This document shows, piece by piece, positions 1 through 11,700 of a stretch of 64,000 bases of DNA. Positions within the stretch are counted from its first letter, which is position 1; each line of letters starts with the position of its first letter. The notes under the pieces were generated by a model. That model was not told the DNA's origin. It did not search any database and saw nothing but the letters and a program-made list of their open reading frames with translations. Origin of the DNA: Bog-756 sp963699345 (GTDB lineage: Bacteria; Actinomycetota; Acidimicrobiia; Acidimicrobiales; RAAP-2). Position numbers and translations under genes: made by a program. The stretch lies in assembly GCA_963699345.1 (NCBI GenBank), contig CAVOTL010000005.1, positions 744,001-808,000 of the forward strand. Direction: 5' to 3'.

Positions 1-248
1 AGGTGGTGGCCTGGGACCCGCCGCACCACCTCGCCTACCGCATCCTCCGCGGCTTCCCGGTGCGCAACTACCGGTCCGACGTGACCCTCACCGCCGAGGA
101 CGGGGGCACCCGGATCGACTGGGTCGGAAGCTTCGACCCGAAGCTGCCGGGCTCGGGTCCGGTGCTCGACGCCGTGCTGCGGAGGATGATGCAGCGCTTC
201 GCCGACGGTCTGGCCGCCCACGCCACCCGGGTGGCCGGCGGCGCTTAG
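1..248 (+). CDS. SRPBCC-family protein, C-terminal part (truncated by window edge)
   Basis: This is the last 81 or so codons of a gene that begins outside the window. The reading frame is open to the left edge and ends at a TAG at 246-248. The fragment has the end of a START/SRPBCC fold: alternating beta strands (AYRILRGFPVRNYRSDVTL, TRIDWVGSF) followed by a long amphipathic C-terminal helix with the pattern LRRMMQRFADGLAAHA. This family holds hydrophobic ligands in a helix-grip pocket and includes polyketide cyclases and CoxG-like proteins. The substrate cannot be told from the fragment. It overlaps the stop codon of the convergent amidohydrolase by four bases. Confidence 0.7.
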   Translation, partial: VVAWDPPHHLAYRILRGFPVRNYRSDVTLTAEDGGTRIDWVGSFDPKLPGSGPVLDAVLRRMMQRFADGLAAHATRVAGGA

Positions 249-1639
249 CGGACGGCGGCCGCCAGTCGGGCCGCCCGCCGGGCCACCTCGTGGCGCGCCC
301 GCTCCACGTCCACCGTCGCGTGCACTCGGTCCACGACGACCGGGACGCCACCGACCCAGACGTCGGTGACCAGGCGACTCGAGGCGGACCACACCAGGTG
401 CTCGACCAGCATGCCGTCGTCGAGCAGGGGCACGAACGCCGGGTCGTCGAGGGTGACGGCCACCATGTCGGCCTTGGCACCGGGGGCGAGCACCCCGAGG
501 TCCGACCGGTCGAGGGCTCGGCCCGCACCCCGCGTGGCGAGGTCCAGCGCCTCCACCGCCGGGAGCGCCCCGGCGTCGCCCTGGCGCAGGCGGGCCAGCA
601 TGGCCGCCAGGCGCATCTCCTCCCACAGGTCGAGGTCGTTGTTCGACGCCGGGCCGTCCGTGCCGAGGCCGACCCGCACCCCCCGGGCCAGGAGGTCGGT
701 CACGGGGGCGATGCCCGACGCGAGCTTGGCGTTCGACTGGGGGCAGTGGGCCACGGCGACGTCATGGGTGGCGTAGACGTCGATGTCGGACGGCGAGAGC
801 CAGATGCTGTGGGCGGCCAGGACACGTCCCTCGAACACGCCGGCGCCGGCCAGCACGGCGGGGACGCTGCCACCGTGCTCCGCGGTGAAGGCGTCGCCCT
901 CCCCCTCGGTCTCGGCCAGGTGCAGGTGGAACAGCGCGTCCCGCTCCCGGGCGGCCGCCGCGGTGGCGACCAGCCCGGGGAGGGGCACCGTGTAGGCGGC
1001 GTGGGCGGCGAACCCGACCTCGATGCGACCCTCCTCGCCGTTGCGCCGGTCGTGGAAGCCGGCGAAGCGCTCGATGCAGGCCGACCACCACTCGGCTCCC
1101 CCGTCGCTGCCCGGGAGCTGGAGCACCCCCGGGGTGATGATGGCGCGCGAGCCGGCGGCGACCACGGCGTCCGCCGTGGCCTCCTCCTCGAAGTACATCT
1201 CACACGTCGTGGTGACCCCGTAGCCGAGCAGCTCGGCGGCGGCCAGCGTCATCCCCCAGTAGACGTCCTCGGGATCGAGATGGGACTCGCGTGGCCACAG
1301 CACCTCTTCGAGCCACCGCAGCAGGGGAAGGTTCTCCCCGGTGCCCCGGAAGAGGGTCATGGGCGAGTGGCAGTGCGTGTTCACGAAGCCCGGCAGGAGC
1401 GCACCCTCCACCCGGATCTCGTGCACCTCGGTGCCGCGGTCGTCGTCGGCACTCCGCAGGTCCCCGGGGCGTCCGACCCGCACCACCGTGTCCCCCCGGA
1501 CCTCGACCCCGCCGGGGCGGAGGACGGCCGAGGAGCCGTCGCAGGGGACGACGGCATCGGCCACGTAGCGCACCACCCCGCCGTCGGCGCCGGCCGGAGG
1601 TGGATCTACGGCGGGGCCTCGGCGCGGCTGGTCGTCCAC
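245..1639 (-). CDS. Amidohydrolase of the MtaD/TrzN-like cytosine-deaminase superfamily
   Basis: This is a 464-residue metal-dependent hydrolase of the group that deaminates or dechlorinates nitrogen heterocycles (S-adenosylhomocysteine deaminase, chlorohydrolase and guanine-deaminase relatives). The metal-binding HxH is at residues 89-91 after the usual PGFVNTH lead-in. Further ligands are His in HLHLAE near 240, His in AAHS near 275 and Asp in LGTDGP near 327. Full length suits the family. The GTG start at 1639 has no Shine-Dalgarno, but TAGGGT about seven bases upstream could be a -10 element of a leaderless transcript; a second GTG near 1576 is possible. The gene lies 56 bp downstream of the giant minus-strand gene. 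The natural substrate is not determinable. Confidence 0.83.
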   Translation of the reverse strand: MDDQPRRGPAVDPPPAGADGGVVRYVADAVVPCDGSSAVLRPGGVEVRGDTVVRVGRPGDLRSADDDRGTEVHEIRVEGALLPGFVNTHCHSPMTLFRGTGENLPLLRWLEEVLWPRESHLDPEDVYWGMTLAAAELLGYGVTTTCEMYFEEEATADAVVAAGSRAIITPGVLQLPGSDGGAEWWSACIERFAGFHDRRNGEEGRIEVGFAAHAAYTVPLPGLVATAAAARERDALFHLHLAETEGEGDAFTAEHGGSVPAVLAGAGVFEGRVLAAHSIWLSPSDIDVYATHDVAVAHCPQSNAKLASGIAPVTDLLARGVRVGLGTDGPASNNDLDLWEEMRLAAMLARLRQGDAGALPAVEALDLATRGAGRALDRSDLGVLAPGAKADMVAVTLDDPAFVPLLDDGMLVEHLVWSASSRLVTDVWVGGVPVVVDRVHATVDVERARHEVARRAARLAAAVR

Positions 1640-1695
1640 GTACCCACCCTAGGGGTCGGGATCCGTCCCCACCGGTCCGGTCCCGACCCGGTGGG

Positions 1696-4600
1696 CTACG
1701 GGTTGATGACGATCGTCAGCTGGCGGGTGGCGCTCTGCTGTGCGTGCAGAGGGGCCGGCCCCTTGTGGTCGACGACCTCGACGGTGAAGTTGAACGTCCC
1801 GGCGAACGAGGCCTTGCCGCTGATGGTCCCCTTGCTCTTGGAGATCTTCAGCCCGTTGGGGAGGCTGCCGGCGACGATCGACCACTGGTAGGGCGGAGTG
1901 CCGCTGGTGGCCGTCACGGTGGCCGAGTACTTCACCTTGTCGGTCGCCGAGTAGACCGTGCCCGACGGCAGCGAGGTCGTCGTGATCGACAGGGGCGGCA
2001 CCGGGTCGACGGTCAGCGTGGCGGCCGTCGAGTCGGCGGTCCCCACCGGGTTGGTGAACACTGCGCGGTACTGGTTGCCGCTCTCCCCCAGGGTCGTGAC
2101 GATCGAGTACGAGCCGGAGGTGGCGCCGGAGATGTTGGTGAACGGGCTTCCCCCGGTCGAGACCTGCCACTGGACCGTCGGGGCCGGTGCACCGCTGGCG
2201 GCCGCGCTGAACGTCGCCGTCTGTCCGGCGATCACCGTGGACGCGGTCGGGTCGGTGGTGACGACCGGGGCGGTGTCCAGGGTCAGCGTGGCCGGCGTCG
2301 ACGTCGCCGTACCGGCGGCGTTGGTGAACACGGCCTGGTACTCGTCACCGGTCTGTCCGGCGGCCGTGGTGAAGGTGTAGCTGTCCGAGGTGGCCCCGGC
2401 GACGTCGGAGAACGTCGTGCCGCCGTCCGTGGACTCCTGCCACTGCACCGTCGGCGTCGGATTGCCGCTGGCCGCGGCCGTGAACGTCGCCGACTGGCCG
2501 GTGACGATCGCCTGGTCGGACGGTTGTGTCGTCACCACCGGCACCGTGTGGACCGAAAGGGTCGCCGGGTCCGAGGTCGTCGAACCGATGGAGTTCGCCA
2601 GGACGGCCTCGTACCGGTCCTGGTCGTCGGCGGCGCTGGCCGCCACCGACAGGGTCCCGGAGTCCGCCCCCGAGATCGGGGTGAAGGTGGTTCCTCCGTC
2701 GGTCGAGACCTCCCACCGGACCTGCGGGGACGGGTTCCCGGTACCCGCCACGGTGAATGTGGCCGTCTGGCCCGCCACCACGGTCGTCGATGTCGGCTGC
2801 GTCGTGACGGCCGGAGCGGTCCCCACGAAGCCGTAGTACGTGAGGACGACCGAGCCGCCCGCCCACGAGGTGCCGAAGCTGGCACCCGAGCCGTTGACGG
2901 ACCACGAGGACCCACCCCCGCCGCCGCCGCCGGCGCCGCAGTCGACGCCGGCGGTCGCCGTGCTGCCGAGGCCGCCCACGTAGCCACCGCCGCCGCCGCC
3001 GTTGCCGGCCGAGTCACCGGCCGACACCGAACTCGAGCCCGGGCCCCCGGGGGTGCCACTGGGGCTCCCGGTGGAGTCGTTGACGCCACCGGCGCCGCCC
3101 ACGTCACCGCTGGTCGCCCCCTGGCCCCCACCGGTGCCGCTCGGGCCGGCACCGGTACCGTCGGTGGACGGGGTGGACGAGCCGGCACCCCCCGTCCCGC
3201 CGCCACCGCCATCGGACCCGGCGCACATCGACTCACCGCCACCGCCGCCACCGGCGGCCACGACGAGCGGGGTGTCCCCCACCTGGCACGACGGGCCGGA
3301 GCAGACCGCACTGGAACCCCCGCCGCCGCCACCGCTCCCGTCCGCCCCGCCGGTGCCGATGCAGGCACCTTCGGCGTCGATGCCGGCGCAGTAGTAGCCG
3401 TTGCCGCCTCCACCACCGTTCGAGAACCCGGCGCCGCCGGCGCCACCGGTGCTCACGACCCCCGAACCGTGCGGCGCGGTGGCGCCGGTGCAGCCCGACG
3501 TGGCGGTGAGGGTGGACCCGGCGGTCACCGGGTACGTCCCCGTGACCGTCGAGCCGGGCGCCCCGGAACCGCCGGAGTCGCTACTGGCGGCGCCGCCGCC
3601 GCCACCACCCGCCCCGCCGACCAGCGAGGCGACCACCGCGGAGGCGAGGGACGGCACCGTGGTCGTGGCCGGGAGACCGCAGGCCTCGGGATCGGTCCAC
3701 GTCGACAGCTTCGTCAGCACCTGGGTCCCGAAGGCGAACTGGTCGCCCGCCACCGGAGGACTCACACCGGTGGGCGTCACCACCGTGACATCCACCGTGC
3801 CGGTCCCGGCGGGGGAGGTCGCGGTGACCGAATCCGGACCGTCGGCCGTGATGGTGCCGGCCGTGGAGCCGAAGTCGACCGCGGTCGCACCGTTCAGATT
3901 CGTCCCCGTGACCGTGACACTCGTGCCGCCGCCCACCGGGCCGGTGGACGGGCTGATCCCGGTGACCGTCGGCGGCGGCTGGACCACGGTGTAGGTGAAC
4001 TGGTCGGCCGGCGAGGTGGCGCTCGTCCCGTCCGGGGTGGTGACCGTGACATCGACCGTGCCCGTGCCGGCGGGCGCCGTGGCCGTCAGCGACGTGGCGC
4101 TGTCCGCGGTGATGGTGCCGGGAGTGGATCCGAAGTCGACGGCGGTGGCTCCGGACAGGTCCGTGCCGGTGACCGTCACGCTGGTGCCACCGGTCGGCGG
4201 CCCCGTGGACGGGCCGATGCCCGTCACCGACACGGTGTTCGACCCGGTCGCGGTGATCGTGGTCGAGGCCAGCGGCGTCGGCGCCTGGTAGAGCGGGTTG
4301 TCCCCCGAGGCACAGGCCGCGCAGGAGGGATAGCCGTCGAACGTGACCGAGCCGATGATCGACACGGTGGTGGTCAGCACGAACTCCGTGTAGTCGATGG
4401 GCTCCACCGCCCCCACCGCGCCGGTCGCCGTGAACTGGGCGGTCACCGTGGGCAACGTCACGTTGTCCCCGCCCGCGATGGTCGTACTCGGGTTCAGGTA
4501 GGTCTCGATGTAGGGGTAGACCGTCTTGTAGTTGCCGCTGTCGATGTGGGCCGTGCAGGCGTCGGTCACCGCCGCGGTGCAGTACGTCGCGCTGAAGTGG

Positions 4601-5295
4601 CCCGACGTCGTGGCGTCACCACCGGCGACGGAGATGCTGTTGGGCACGTACGTGAAGCCCTTCGGCACGGGCAGGATCACCGAGAACTGGGAGGCACCCG
4701 TGACCGACACGCCGTCTTCCGACGCAGGGATGCTGGTCGGTGACGCGGCGATGGACAGGGACACCGTCGAGCCCTGCACGGCGGTCGACGGCAGGCTGAC
4801 CGAGGTCTGGAGGTCCTGGATCTCCCCCGCCAGATTGTCCACGTTCCCACCGATGTACTCGCCCACCGAGGGGGCGAAGGTGATGGTCGCCGTCGTGCAG
4901 TTCCCGGCGCTCGGATACGTGTCCCCCGGAGCGCAGTAGGCGAACGTCACGGTCTGGTTCCCGGTGGAGCCCGAGGCCGGCGTGTACGTCACGATGCCGT
5001 TCGTCGCCGTGGGCGCGGCCGTGGCCGTCCCGCTGGAGGGCTGCGTGACGATGGTCAGCGACGCCGTGTCGACCGAGGCGGCACCGCCGGTGACCAGGGT
5101 CAGGGCGTCGAACTGCGTCGGCGGTGACGTCGACCCCGGCGTGTAGCTGGCATAGCCGTCGGCGATCACCGGTCCCCCGGCGGCGACCGACGGCGTGGCA
5201 CCGGCCACGGCCAACATCGCCACCGACGTCAGGGCGACGACCACCAGCGCCACCCAACGCGCCAGGAATCCGGACAGACCACGCTTCGATCGCAC
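1696..5295 (-). CDS. Giant secreted IPT/TIG, glycine-rich and Ig-like domain protein
   Basis: This 1199-residue exported protein starts with a signal peptide (Arg/Lys N-terminus, hydrophobic run to about residue 35, Ala-rich cleavage region). Residues 40-350 form beta-rich Ig-like sequence with several Cys. Two IPT/TIG domains follow (about 353-435 and 437-518, signature SPSTGPxGGGTSVTVTG). A glycine-rich domain with scattered Cys spans 525-820. Three Ig-like domains (825-1095, motif VTTQPS...ATFTAAASGNP) and one He_PIG-type domain with LPNGLKISKSKGTISG close the protein. The GTG at 5295 is chosen because GGAGGG lies eight bases upstream; the frame stays open well beyond it. No sortase motif or C-terminal membrane anchor is seen, so it is probably released or held non-covalently. 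A surface, matrix or adhesion role is inferred from domains only. Confidence 0.8.
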   Translation of the reverse strand: MRSKRGLSGFLARWVALVVVALTSVAMLAVAGATPSVAAGGPVIADGYASYTPGSTSPPTQFDALTLVTGGAASVDTASLTIVTQPSSGTATAAPTATNGIVTYTPASGSTGNQTVTFAYCAPGDTYPSAGNCTTATITFAPSVGEYIGGNVDNLAGEIQDLQTSVSLPSTAVQGSTVSLSIAASPTSIPASEDGVSVTGASQFSVILPVPKGFTYVPNSISVAGGDATTSGHFSATYCTAAVTDACTAHIDSGNYKTVYPYIETYLNPSTTIAGGDNVTLPTVTAQFTATGAVGAVEPIDYTEFVLTTTVSIIGSVTFDGYPSCAACASGDNPLYQAPTPLASTTITATGSNTVSVTGIGPSTGPPTGGTSVTVTGTDLSGATAVDFGSTPGTITADSATSLTATAPAGTGTVDVTVTTPDGTSATSPADQFTYTVVQPPPTVTGISPSTGPVGGGTSVTVTGTNLNGATAVDFGSTAGTITADGPDSVTATSPAGTGTVDVTVVTPTGVSPPVAGDQFAFGTQVLTKLSTWTDPEACGLPATTTVPSLASAVVASLVGGAGGGGGGAASSDSGGSGAPGSTVTGTYPVTAGSTLTATSGCTGATAPHGSGVVSTGGAGGAGFSNGGGGGNGYYCAGIDAEGACIGTGGADGSGGGGGGSSAVCSGPSCQVGDTPLVVAAGGGGGGESMCAGSDGGGGGTGGAGSSTPSTDGTGAGPSGTGGGQGATSGDVGGAGGVNDSTGSPSGTPGGPGSSSVSAGDSAGNGGGGGGYVGGLGSTATAGVDCGAGGGGGGGSSWSVNGSGASFGTSWAGGSVVLTYYGFVGTAPAVTTQPTSTTVVAGQTATFTVAGTGNPSPQVRWEVSTDGGTTFTPISGADSGTLSVAASAADDQDRYEAVLANSIGSTTSDPATLSVHTVPVVTTQPSDQAIVTGQSATFTAAASGNPTPTVQWQESTDGGTTFSDVAGATSDSYTFTTAAGQTGDEYQAVFTNAAGTATSTPATLTLDTAPVVTTDPTASTVIAGQTATFSAAASGAPAPTVQWQVSTGGSPFTNISGATSGSYSIVTTLGESGNQYRAVFTNPVGTADSTAATLTVDPVPPLSITTTSLPSGTVYSATDKVKYSATVTATSGTPPYQWSIVAGSLPNGLKISKSKGTISGKASFAGTFNFTVEVVDHKGPAPLHAQQSATRQLTIVINP

Positions 5296-5379
5296 AGGGA
5301 CGACCCTCCCCAAACTCGCCGAACAGTCGAGCTCCCCCCGAGGTCCCCCGACGCATCGCGCGCTCGCGACGCCTCCGGA

Positions 5380-5408
5380 ACCGTAAGTCACCGGTCTGCG
5401 CTTGGCAA
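5380..5408 (-). promoter_or_regulatory. Candidate promoter of the minus-strand giant gene
   Basis: Read on the minus strand, TTGCCA (5408-5403), a 17-base spacer and TACGGT (5385-5380) match a -35/-10 pair. It sits about 85 bp upstream of the GTG at 5295. Assignment is by eye only. Confidence 0.4.
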
Positions 5409-5579
5409 CCGCCCGACTGCGTATTCCGCAGCCCGTTTCAGAGGTCACGTATGTGTCCGTTATCGCCGGTGGCACGAGAACCCTTGTGGGGGCTGGACAC
5501 AGCGTGCGTACCGCCAGGTTTCGGGGGTCCAGACGCACATCGCGAGCGGTAGTGAACCGACCACGGTGGGTAGTACTTG

Positions 5580-5608
5580 TTGCCGTTCGCCAGGAGTCGG
5601 CATATCTT
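5580..5608 (+). promoter_or_regulatory. Candidate promoter of the first plus-strand giant gene
   Basis: TTGCCG (5580-5585), 17 bases, then TATCTT (5603-5608) fit a sigma-A-type promoter about 100 bp ahead of the ATG at 5710. The -10 overlaps a small palindrome, TCTTCGCAAGA. Confidence 0.4.
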
Positions 5609-5709
5609 CGCAAGATCGTCCGGGGGGACGACACGGGGGGCAACTGTGCACGCACAGGCGTCGGACGACGGACGGTCCTTCCCGGGCGGAAGTCGGGGGA
5701 GAGTCCATC

Positions 5710-8700
5710 ATGCGCACGTCCACGTCTGACTCCGATTCGCGGGGTTCCAGCCGGAGAGCAGCCCGACGGGGCGATGCAACCTCCGTCCGATCGGACGGGC
5801 CTCACCACGGCCGGCTCTTCCGGCTGACCGCTTCCGGCCTGGCCACGTCGGTGGTGGCCGGCATGCTGAGTGTGATCGCCGTCGCGGCGGCCATCACCGT
5901 CACCCCCGGCATCGCCGCGGCCGCGACCACGCCGGTGGCCGCCTCGTGGAGCTCGTCGCCCAACTGTTCCACCTGGGTGACGGCGACGCCGCCGGCCGGG
6001 ACGGTGTCCGCCACCCTGACGCTCCTGGGCGCCGGCGGCGGAGGTGGCGGGACGAACTCGGGATCGGGCGGGAGCGGCGGTGCCGGCGGTGGGATCAGCT
6101 CCACCGTCGCCTTGACCCACAACACCGGAATCGTCTCCGTCAAGGTCGGCTGCGGAGGCGGAGCCGGCGGGGAGAGCGGAAACAGTGACTCCACTATCAG
6201 CGGTCCCGCCGGTGGGGCCGGCTACGCCTCCGGCGGGTCCGGGGGAAGCGGAAGTTCGGAATTCGCATCGATCGATGGCGAGTCGTCGGCCGGTGGCGGA
6301 GGCGGGGCCTCGGGCCTCTGCCTCGGCAGTGGAACCTGCGCCACCGCCGTCGCGGTCGCCGGCGGTGGCGGCGGTGGTGGCGCCCGATGGGACTGCACCG
6401 GATCGACGGGCCCCGGAGCTGGTGGAGCCGGCGGCAACAGCGGATCGAGTTCTACGAGTGCCGGGGCGGCCGGCACCAACGGTGACGGCTCCGACGGTGC
6501 CGGCGGTGGCGGCGGAACCTCCGCCGGCGGTGGTGCCGGCGGTGCCGGTTACAACGCCAGCGGGGGCGGCGGCGCCAATACTCCCTACGCTTCGTCCGGC
6601 GGCAATGGGGGCGCAGGCAAGGGCAGCGAGGCCGGTGCCGGCGGCGGCGGCGGGGGCGGGGGCTACACCGGCGGCGGTGGTGGCGGTGGCGACGGTTGCA
6701 CATCTGGTGCTGATGCCGGCGGTGGCGCCGGCGGCGGCTCCTCGGCCATCAACTCCTCCTACGCGAGCACCTTCACCTACAGTGCCGGCGCATCCGGAGG
6801 AGGTAACGAGGCCGCCGGCACGGCCGGGTCGATCACCCTGACCTGGAACGTCGACAACCTGTCGGTCACCAACCCGGGGACCCAGTCGAACGTCTCGGGC
6901 TCGGCCATCTCGAACCTCACCATCACCGGGAGCCACGACACCACCGGCGGCAACTCGGTCACCTACTCGGCCACCGGCCTGCCGGCCGGCCTGTCGATCT
7001 CCAGCGGGGGCGTGGTGAGCGGCACCCCGACCACGGCGTGCGCCTGCTCGGTCACCGTCACGGCCACCGACTCCGAGGCCCTGACGGCCACGACCAGCTT
7101 CACCTGGAACATCACCAACACCGTGTCGGTGACCAACCCGGGGGCCAAGTCCTCGGTCACCGGCACCGCCATCACCCCGGTGACGGACTCGGCCACCGAC
7201 TCCCAGTCCGGGGCCACGCTGACCTGGTCGGCCACCGGCCTGCCGGCCGGCCTGTCGATCAGCTCGTCGACCGGGACCATCTCGGGCACGCCGACCACAC
7301 CCGGCTCCTCCTCGGTGACCGTCAAGGCCACCGACGGCGCCGGCTACTCGGGCACCGCCTCGTTCACCTGGACGGTGACCAACACGGTGGCGGTGGCCAA
7401 CCCGGGCACCCAGTCCTCCCTCTCGGGCACGGCCATCACCCCGGTCACGGACTCGGCCACCGACTCCCAGTCCGGGGCCACGCTGACCTGGTCGGCCACC
7501 GGCCTGCCCGCCGGGCTGTCGATCAGCTCGTCGACCGGGACCATCTCGGGCACGCCCACCACCGCCGGCTCCTCCTCGGTGACCGTCAAGGCCACCGACG
7601 GCGCCGGGTTCTCGGGCACCGCCTCGTTCACCTGGACGATCTCCAACACGGTGGCCGTCGCCAACCCGGGGAACCAGTCCTCCCTCTCGGGCTCGGCCAT
7701 CACCCCGGTGACGGACTCGGCAACGGACTCCCAGTCCGGGGCCACGCTGACCTGGTCGGCCACCGGCCTGCCCGCCGGGCTGTCGATCAGCTCGTCGACC
7801 GGGACCATCTCGGGCACCCCGACCACGCCCGGCTCCTCCTCGGTGACCGTCAAGGCCACCGACCCCTCCGGGGCCAACGGCTCGACGACGTTCACCTGGA
7901 CGATCTCCAACACGGTGGCCGTCGCCAATCCGGGCAACCAGAGCGCGGTGACCGGCACGGCCATCACCCCGGTGACGGACTCGGCCACCGACTCCCAGTC
8001 CGGGGCCACCTTGACCTGGTCGGCCACCGGCCTGCCGGCCGGCCTGTCGATCAACTCCTCGTCCGGGACCATCTCGGGCACGCCGACCGCACCCTGCACC
8101 TGCTCGGTCACCCTGAAGGCCACCGACGGTGCCGGGTTCTCCGGCTCCACGACGTTCACCTGGACGGTCGCCAACACGGTCTCGGTCACCAATCCGGGCA
8201 GCCACAACAGTGTGACGGGCACAGCCATTTCCGCGGTGTCCAACTCCGCCACCGACTCCCAGGCCGGCGTCTCGTCGTACACCTGGTCGGCCACCGGCCT
8301 GCCGGCCGGCCTGTCGATCAACTCCTCGTCCGGGTCGATCACCGGGACGCCGACGGCTCCGTGCTCGTGCGCGGTGACCCTGACGGCCACCGACCCGGCC
8401 GGGCAGTCCGGCACGGCGACGTTCACCTGGACGGTCACCAACACCGTTGCCGTGACGAATCCGGGCACCCGTTACGGAACCTCGGGCACGGCGATCGCCA
8501 CGCTCACCCCTTCCGCATCCGATTCGCAGGCCGGAGCCGTTCTCACCTGGTCGGCCACCGGTCTGCCCGCCGGACTGTCGATCAACCCGGCCTCCGGGGC
8601 GGTGACCGGTACGCCCACCGCGGGCGGCGCCTCGTCGGTGACGCTCACCGCCACCGACGGTGCCGGTTTCGCCGGTTCCACGACCTTCTCATGGGCGATC

Positions 8701-11700
8701 GCCAATACGGTGACCGTTGCCGGTCAGGGCGCCCAGACTTCGGCCTCGGGGTCACCGATCCCGGGCCTCTCGAATTCGGCGTCCGACTCGCAGACCGGTG
8801 AGACGTTCACGTGGGCGGCCTCAGGCCTGCCCGCCGGGCTGTCCATCGACCCGGCGTCCGGCACCATCTCGGGCACGCCGACCACCGCGGGCACGTCATC
8901 GGTGACCGTAACGGCCACCGACGGTGCCGGGTTCTCGGGTTCCACGTCCTTCTCGTGGACGGTCACCAACACGATCTCGGTGACCAATCCCGGTGGCCAG
9001 TCGGACCTGTCCGGCACACCCATCACCCAGCTGGACGTGGGTGCCGTCGACTCCTCCCCCTCCGCCACCCTCGCCTTCGGAGCCACCGGTCTGCCGCCCG
9101 GCCTCTCGATCGACGTCATGAGCGGGGCCATCACGGGCACCCCGACCACCGCCTGCACCTGCTCGGTCACGGTGACGGTGACCGACGGGTCGGGGGCTAC
9201 CGGCACGGCCTCCTTCACCTGGACGATCACCAACACCGTGTCGGCCGCCAATCCGGGCAACCAGTCGGACCTGTCGGGTGTGGCCATCACGCCGCTCCCC
9301 GACTCGGCCACCGACTCCTCCTCGACGGCCACGGTGACCTGGTCGGCCACCGGATTGCCGGTGGGACTCGCCATCGACCCCTCGTCCGGCACCGTCACCG
9401 GCTCGCCGACCACCGCCTGCACCTGCGCGGTGACCCTGACCGCCACCGACGGATCGGGCGCTTCCGGCTCGACCTCCTTCACCTGGACGATCACCAACAC
9501 CGTGTCGGCCGCCAATCCGGGCGACCAGTCGGACCAGTCGGGTGTGGCCATCACGCCGCTCCCCGACTCGGCCACCGAGAGCTCCTCGACGGCCACGGTG
9601 ACCTGGTCGGCCACCGGACTTCCCGACGGGCTCGCCATCGACCCCTCGTCCGGCACCATCTCCGGCACGCCCACCACGGCCGGGACGTCATCGGTCACGC
9701 TGACGGCCACCGACGAATCGGGTGCCTCCGGCTCGACCTCCTTCACGTGGACCATCACCAACGCGGTGGCCGTCTCCGACCCGGGCGCCCAGTCCGATAT
9801 CTCCGGTTCGCCCATCACGCCACTGGCCGACGTGGCGACCGACAGCTCGACGACGGCCACCATCTCCTCCTGGTCGGCCACCGGCCTGCCCGACGGGCTC
9901 GCCATCGATCCGACCACGGGTGTCATCTCGGGCACGCCAGCGAGCGCCGGCGATTACGCCGTGACCCTGACGGCCACCGACTCGTCCGGTTTCTCGGGTA
10001 CTCGGACCTTCGACTGGACCGTGACCAACACCGTTTCGGTGACCAACCCCGGGGCGTTGAGCGACCAGTCCGGGGCGGCCATCAACCCGGTCGACGTGAC
10101 GGCCTCGGACTCCTCGTCCACGGCCACCCTCACCTATTCGGCCACCGGCCTGCCGGCCGGGCTCGCCATCGACCCGACCACCGGGGTCATCTCCGGCACG
10201 CCCACCACGGCCGGGACGTCCTCGGTCACGGTGACGGCCAGCGACGACTCGGGCTACTCGGGCTCCGCCTCCTTCTCGTGGACGGTGGCCAACACCGTTT
10301 CGGTGACCAACCCCGGTGACCAGTCGGACCTGTCCGGCGCGGCCATCACCCCGGTCGACGTGACGGCCTCGGACTCCTCGTCGACGGCCACGGTGAGTTA
10401 CTCGGCCACCGGCCTGCCCGACGGGCTCGCCATCGATCCGACCACCGGCGTCATCTCCGGCACGCCCACCACGGCCGGGACGTCCTCGGTCACGGTGACG
10501 GCGTCCGACGATGCCGGGGCCAGTGACTCCGCCTCCTTCTCGTGGACGGTGACCAACACCGTTTCGGTGACCGGCCCCGGTGACCAGTCGGACCTGTCCG
10601 GCGCGGCCATCACCCCGGTCGACGTGACGGCCTCGGACTCCTCGTCCACGGCCACGGTGACGTACGCGGCCACCGGCCTGCCCGCCGGGCTCGCCATCGA
10701 CCCGACCACCGGCGTCATCTCGGGCACGCCCACCACGGCCGGGACGTCGTCGGTCACGGTGACGGCCAGTGACGACTCGGGCTACTCGGGCTCCGCCTCC
10801 TTCTCGTGGACGGTGACCAACGCCGTTTCGGTCACCAGCCCCGGTGACCAGTCGGAACAGTCCGGCACGGCCATCACCCCGGTCGACGTGACGGCCTCGG
10901 ACTCCTCGTCGACGGCCACCCTCACCTACTCGGCCACCGGCCTGCCCGCCGGGCTCGCCATCGATCCCTCGTCGGGCGTCATCTCCGGCACGCCCACCAC
11001 GGCCGGGACGTCCTCGGTGACGGTGACGGCCAGTGACGACTCGGGCTACTCGGGCTCCGCCTCCTTCTCGTGGACGGTGGCCAACACCGTTTCGGTGACC
11101 AACCCCGGTGACCAGTCGGACCTGTCCGGCGCGGCCATCACCCCGGTCGACGTGACGGCCTCGGACTCCTCGTCGACGGCCACGGTGAGTTACTCGGCCA
11201 CCGGCCTGCCCGCCGGGCTCGCCATCGATCCCTCGTCGGGCGTCATCTCCGGCACGCCCACCACGGCCGGGACGTCCTCGGTGACGGTGACGGCCAGTGA
11301 CGACTCGGGCTACTCGGGCTCCGCCTCCTTCTCGTGGACGGTGGCCAACACCGTTTCGGTGACCAACCCCGGTGACCAGTCGGACCTGTCCGGCGCGGCC
11401 ATCACCCCGGTCGACGTGACGGCCTCGGACTCCTCGTCGACGGCCACGGTGAGTTACTCGGCCACCGGTCTGCCCGACGGGCTCGCCATCGATCCGACCA
11501 CCGGCGTCATCTCCGGCACGCCCACCACGGCCGGGACGTCCTCGGTCACGGTGACGGCGTCCGACGATGCCGGGGCCAGTGACTCCGCCTCCTTCTCGTG
11601 GACGGTGGCCAACACCGTTTCGGTGACCAACCCCGGTGACCAGTCGGACCTGTCCGGCGCGGCCATCACCCCGGTCGACGTGACGGCCTCGGACTCCTCG

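Larger units (their letters stand above)
5296..5709. other. Divergent intergenic region between two giant surface-protein genes
   Basis: This 414-bp gap separates two divergently transcribed genes for large exported proteins. No convincing gene is present. Each side has a plausible housekeeping-type promoter, listed separately, and leader lengths would be about 80-100 bases. An SD-like run (GGGGGAGA) precedes the plus-strand ATG at 5710. Confidence 0.6.

Noticed and set aside
1291..4743. Plus-strand open frame of about 1150 codons
   Set aside because: It is the antisense shadow of the amidohydrolase and minus-strand giant gene; composition is Arg/Gly-rich with no domain.
5296..8205. Continuation of the minus-strand giant gene frame up to 8205, giving a protein near 2170 residues
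   Set aside because: Sequence beyond 5295 is Arg/Gly-rich antisense of the plus-strand giant gene; a signal peptide with a good Shine-Dalgarno starts at 5295.
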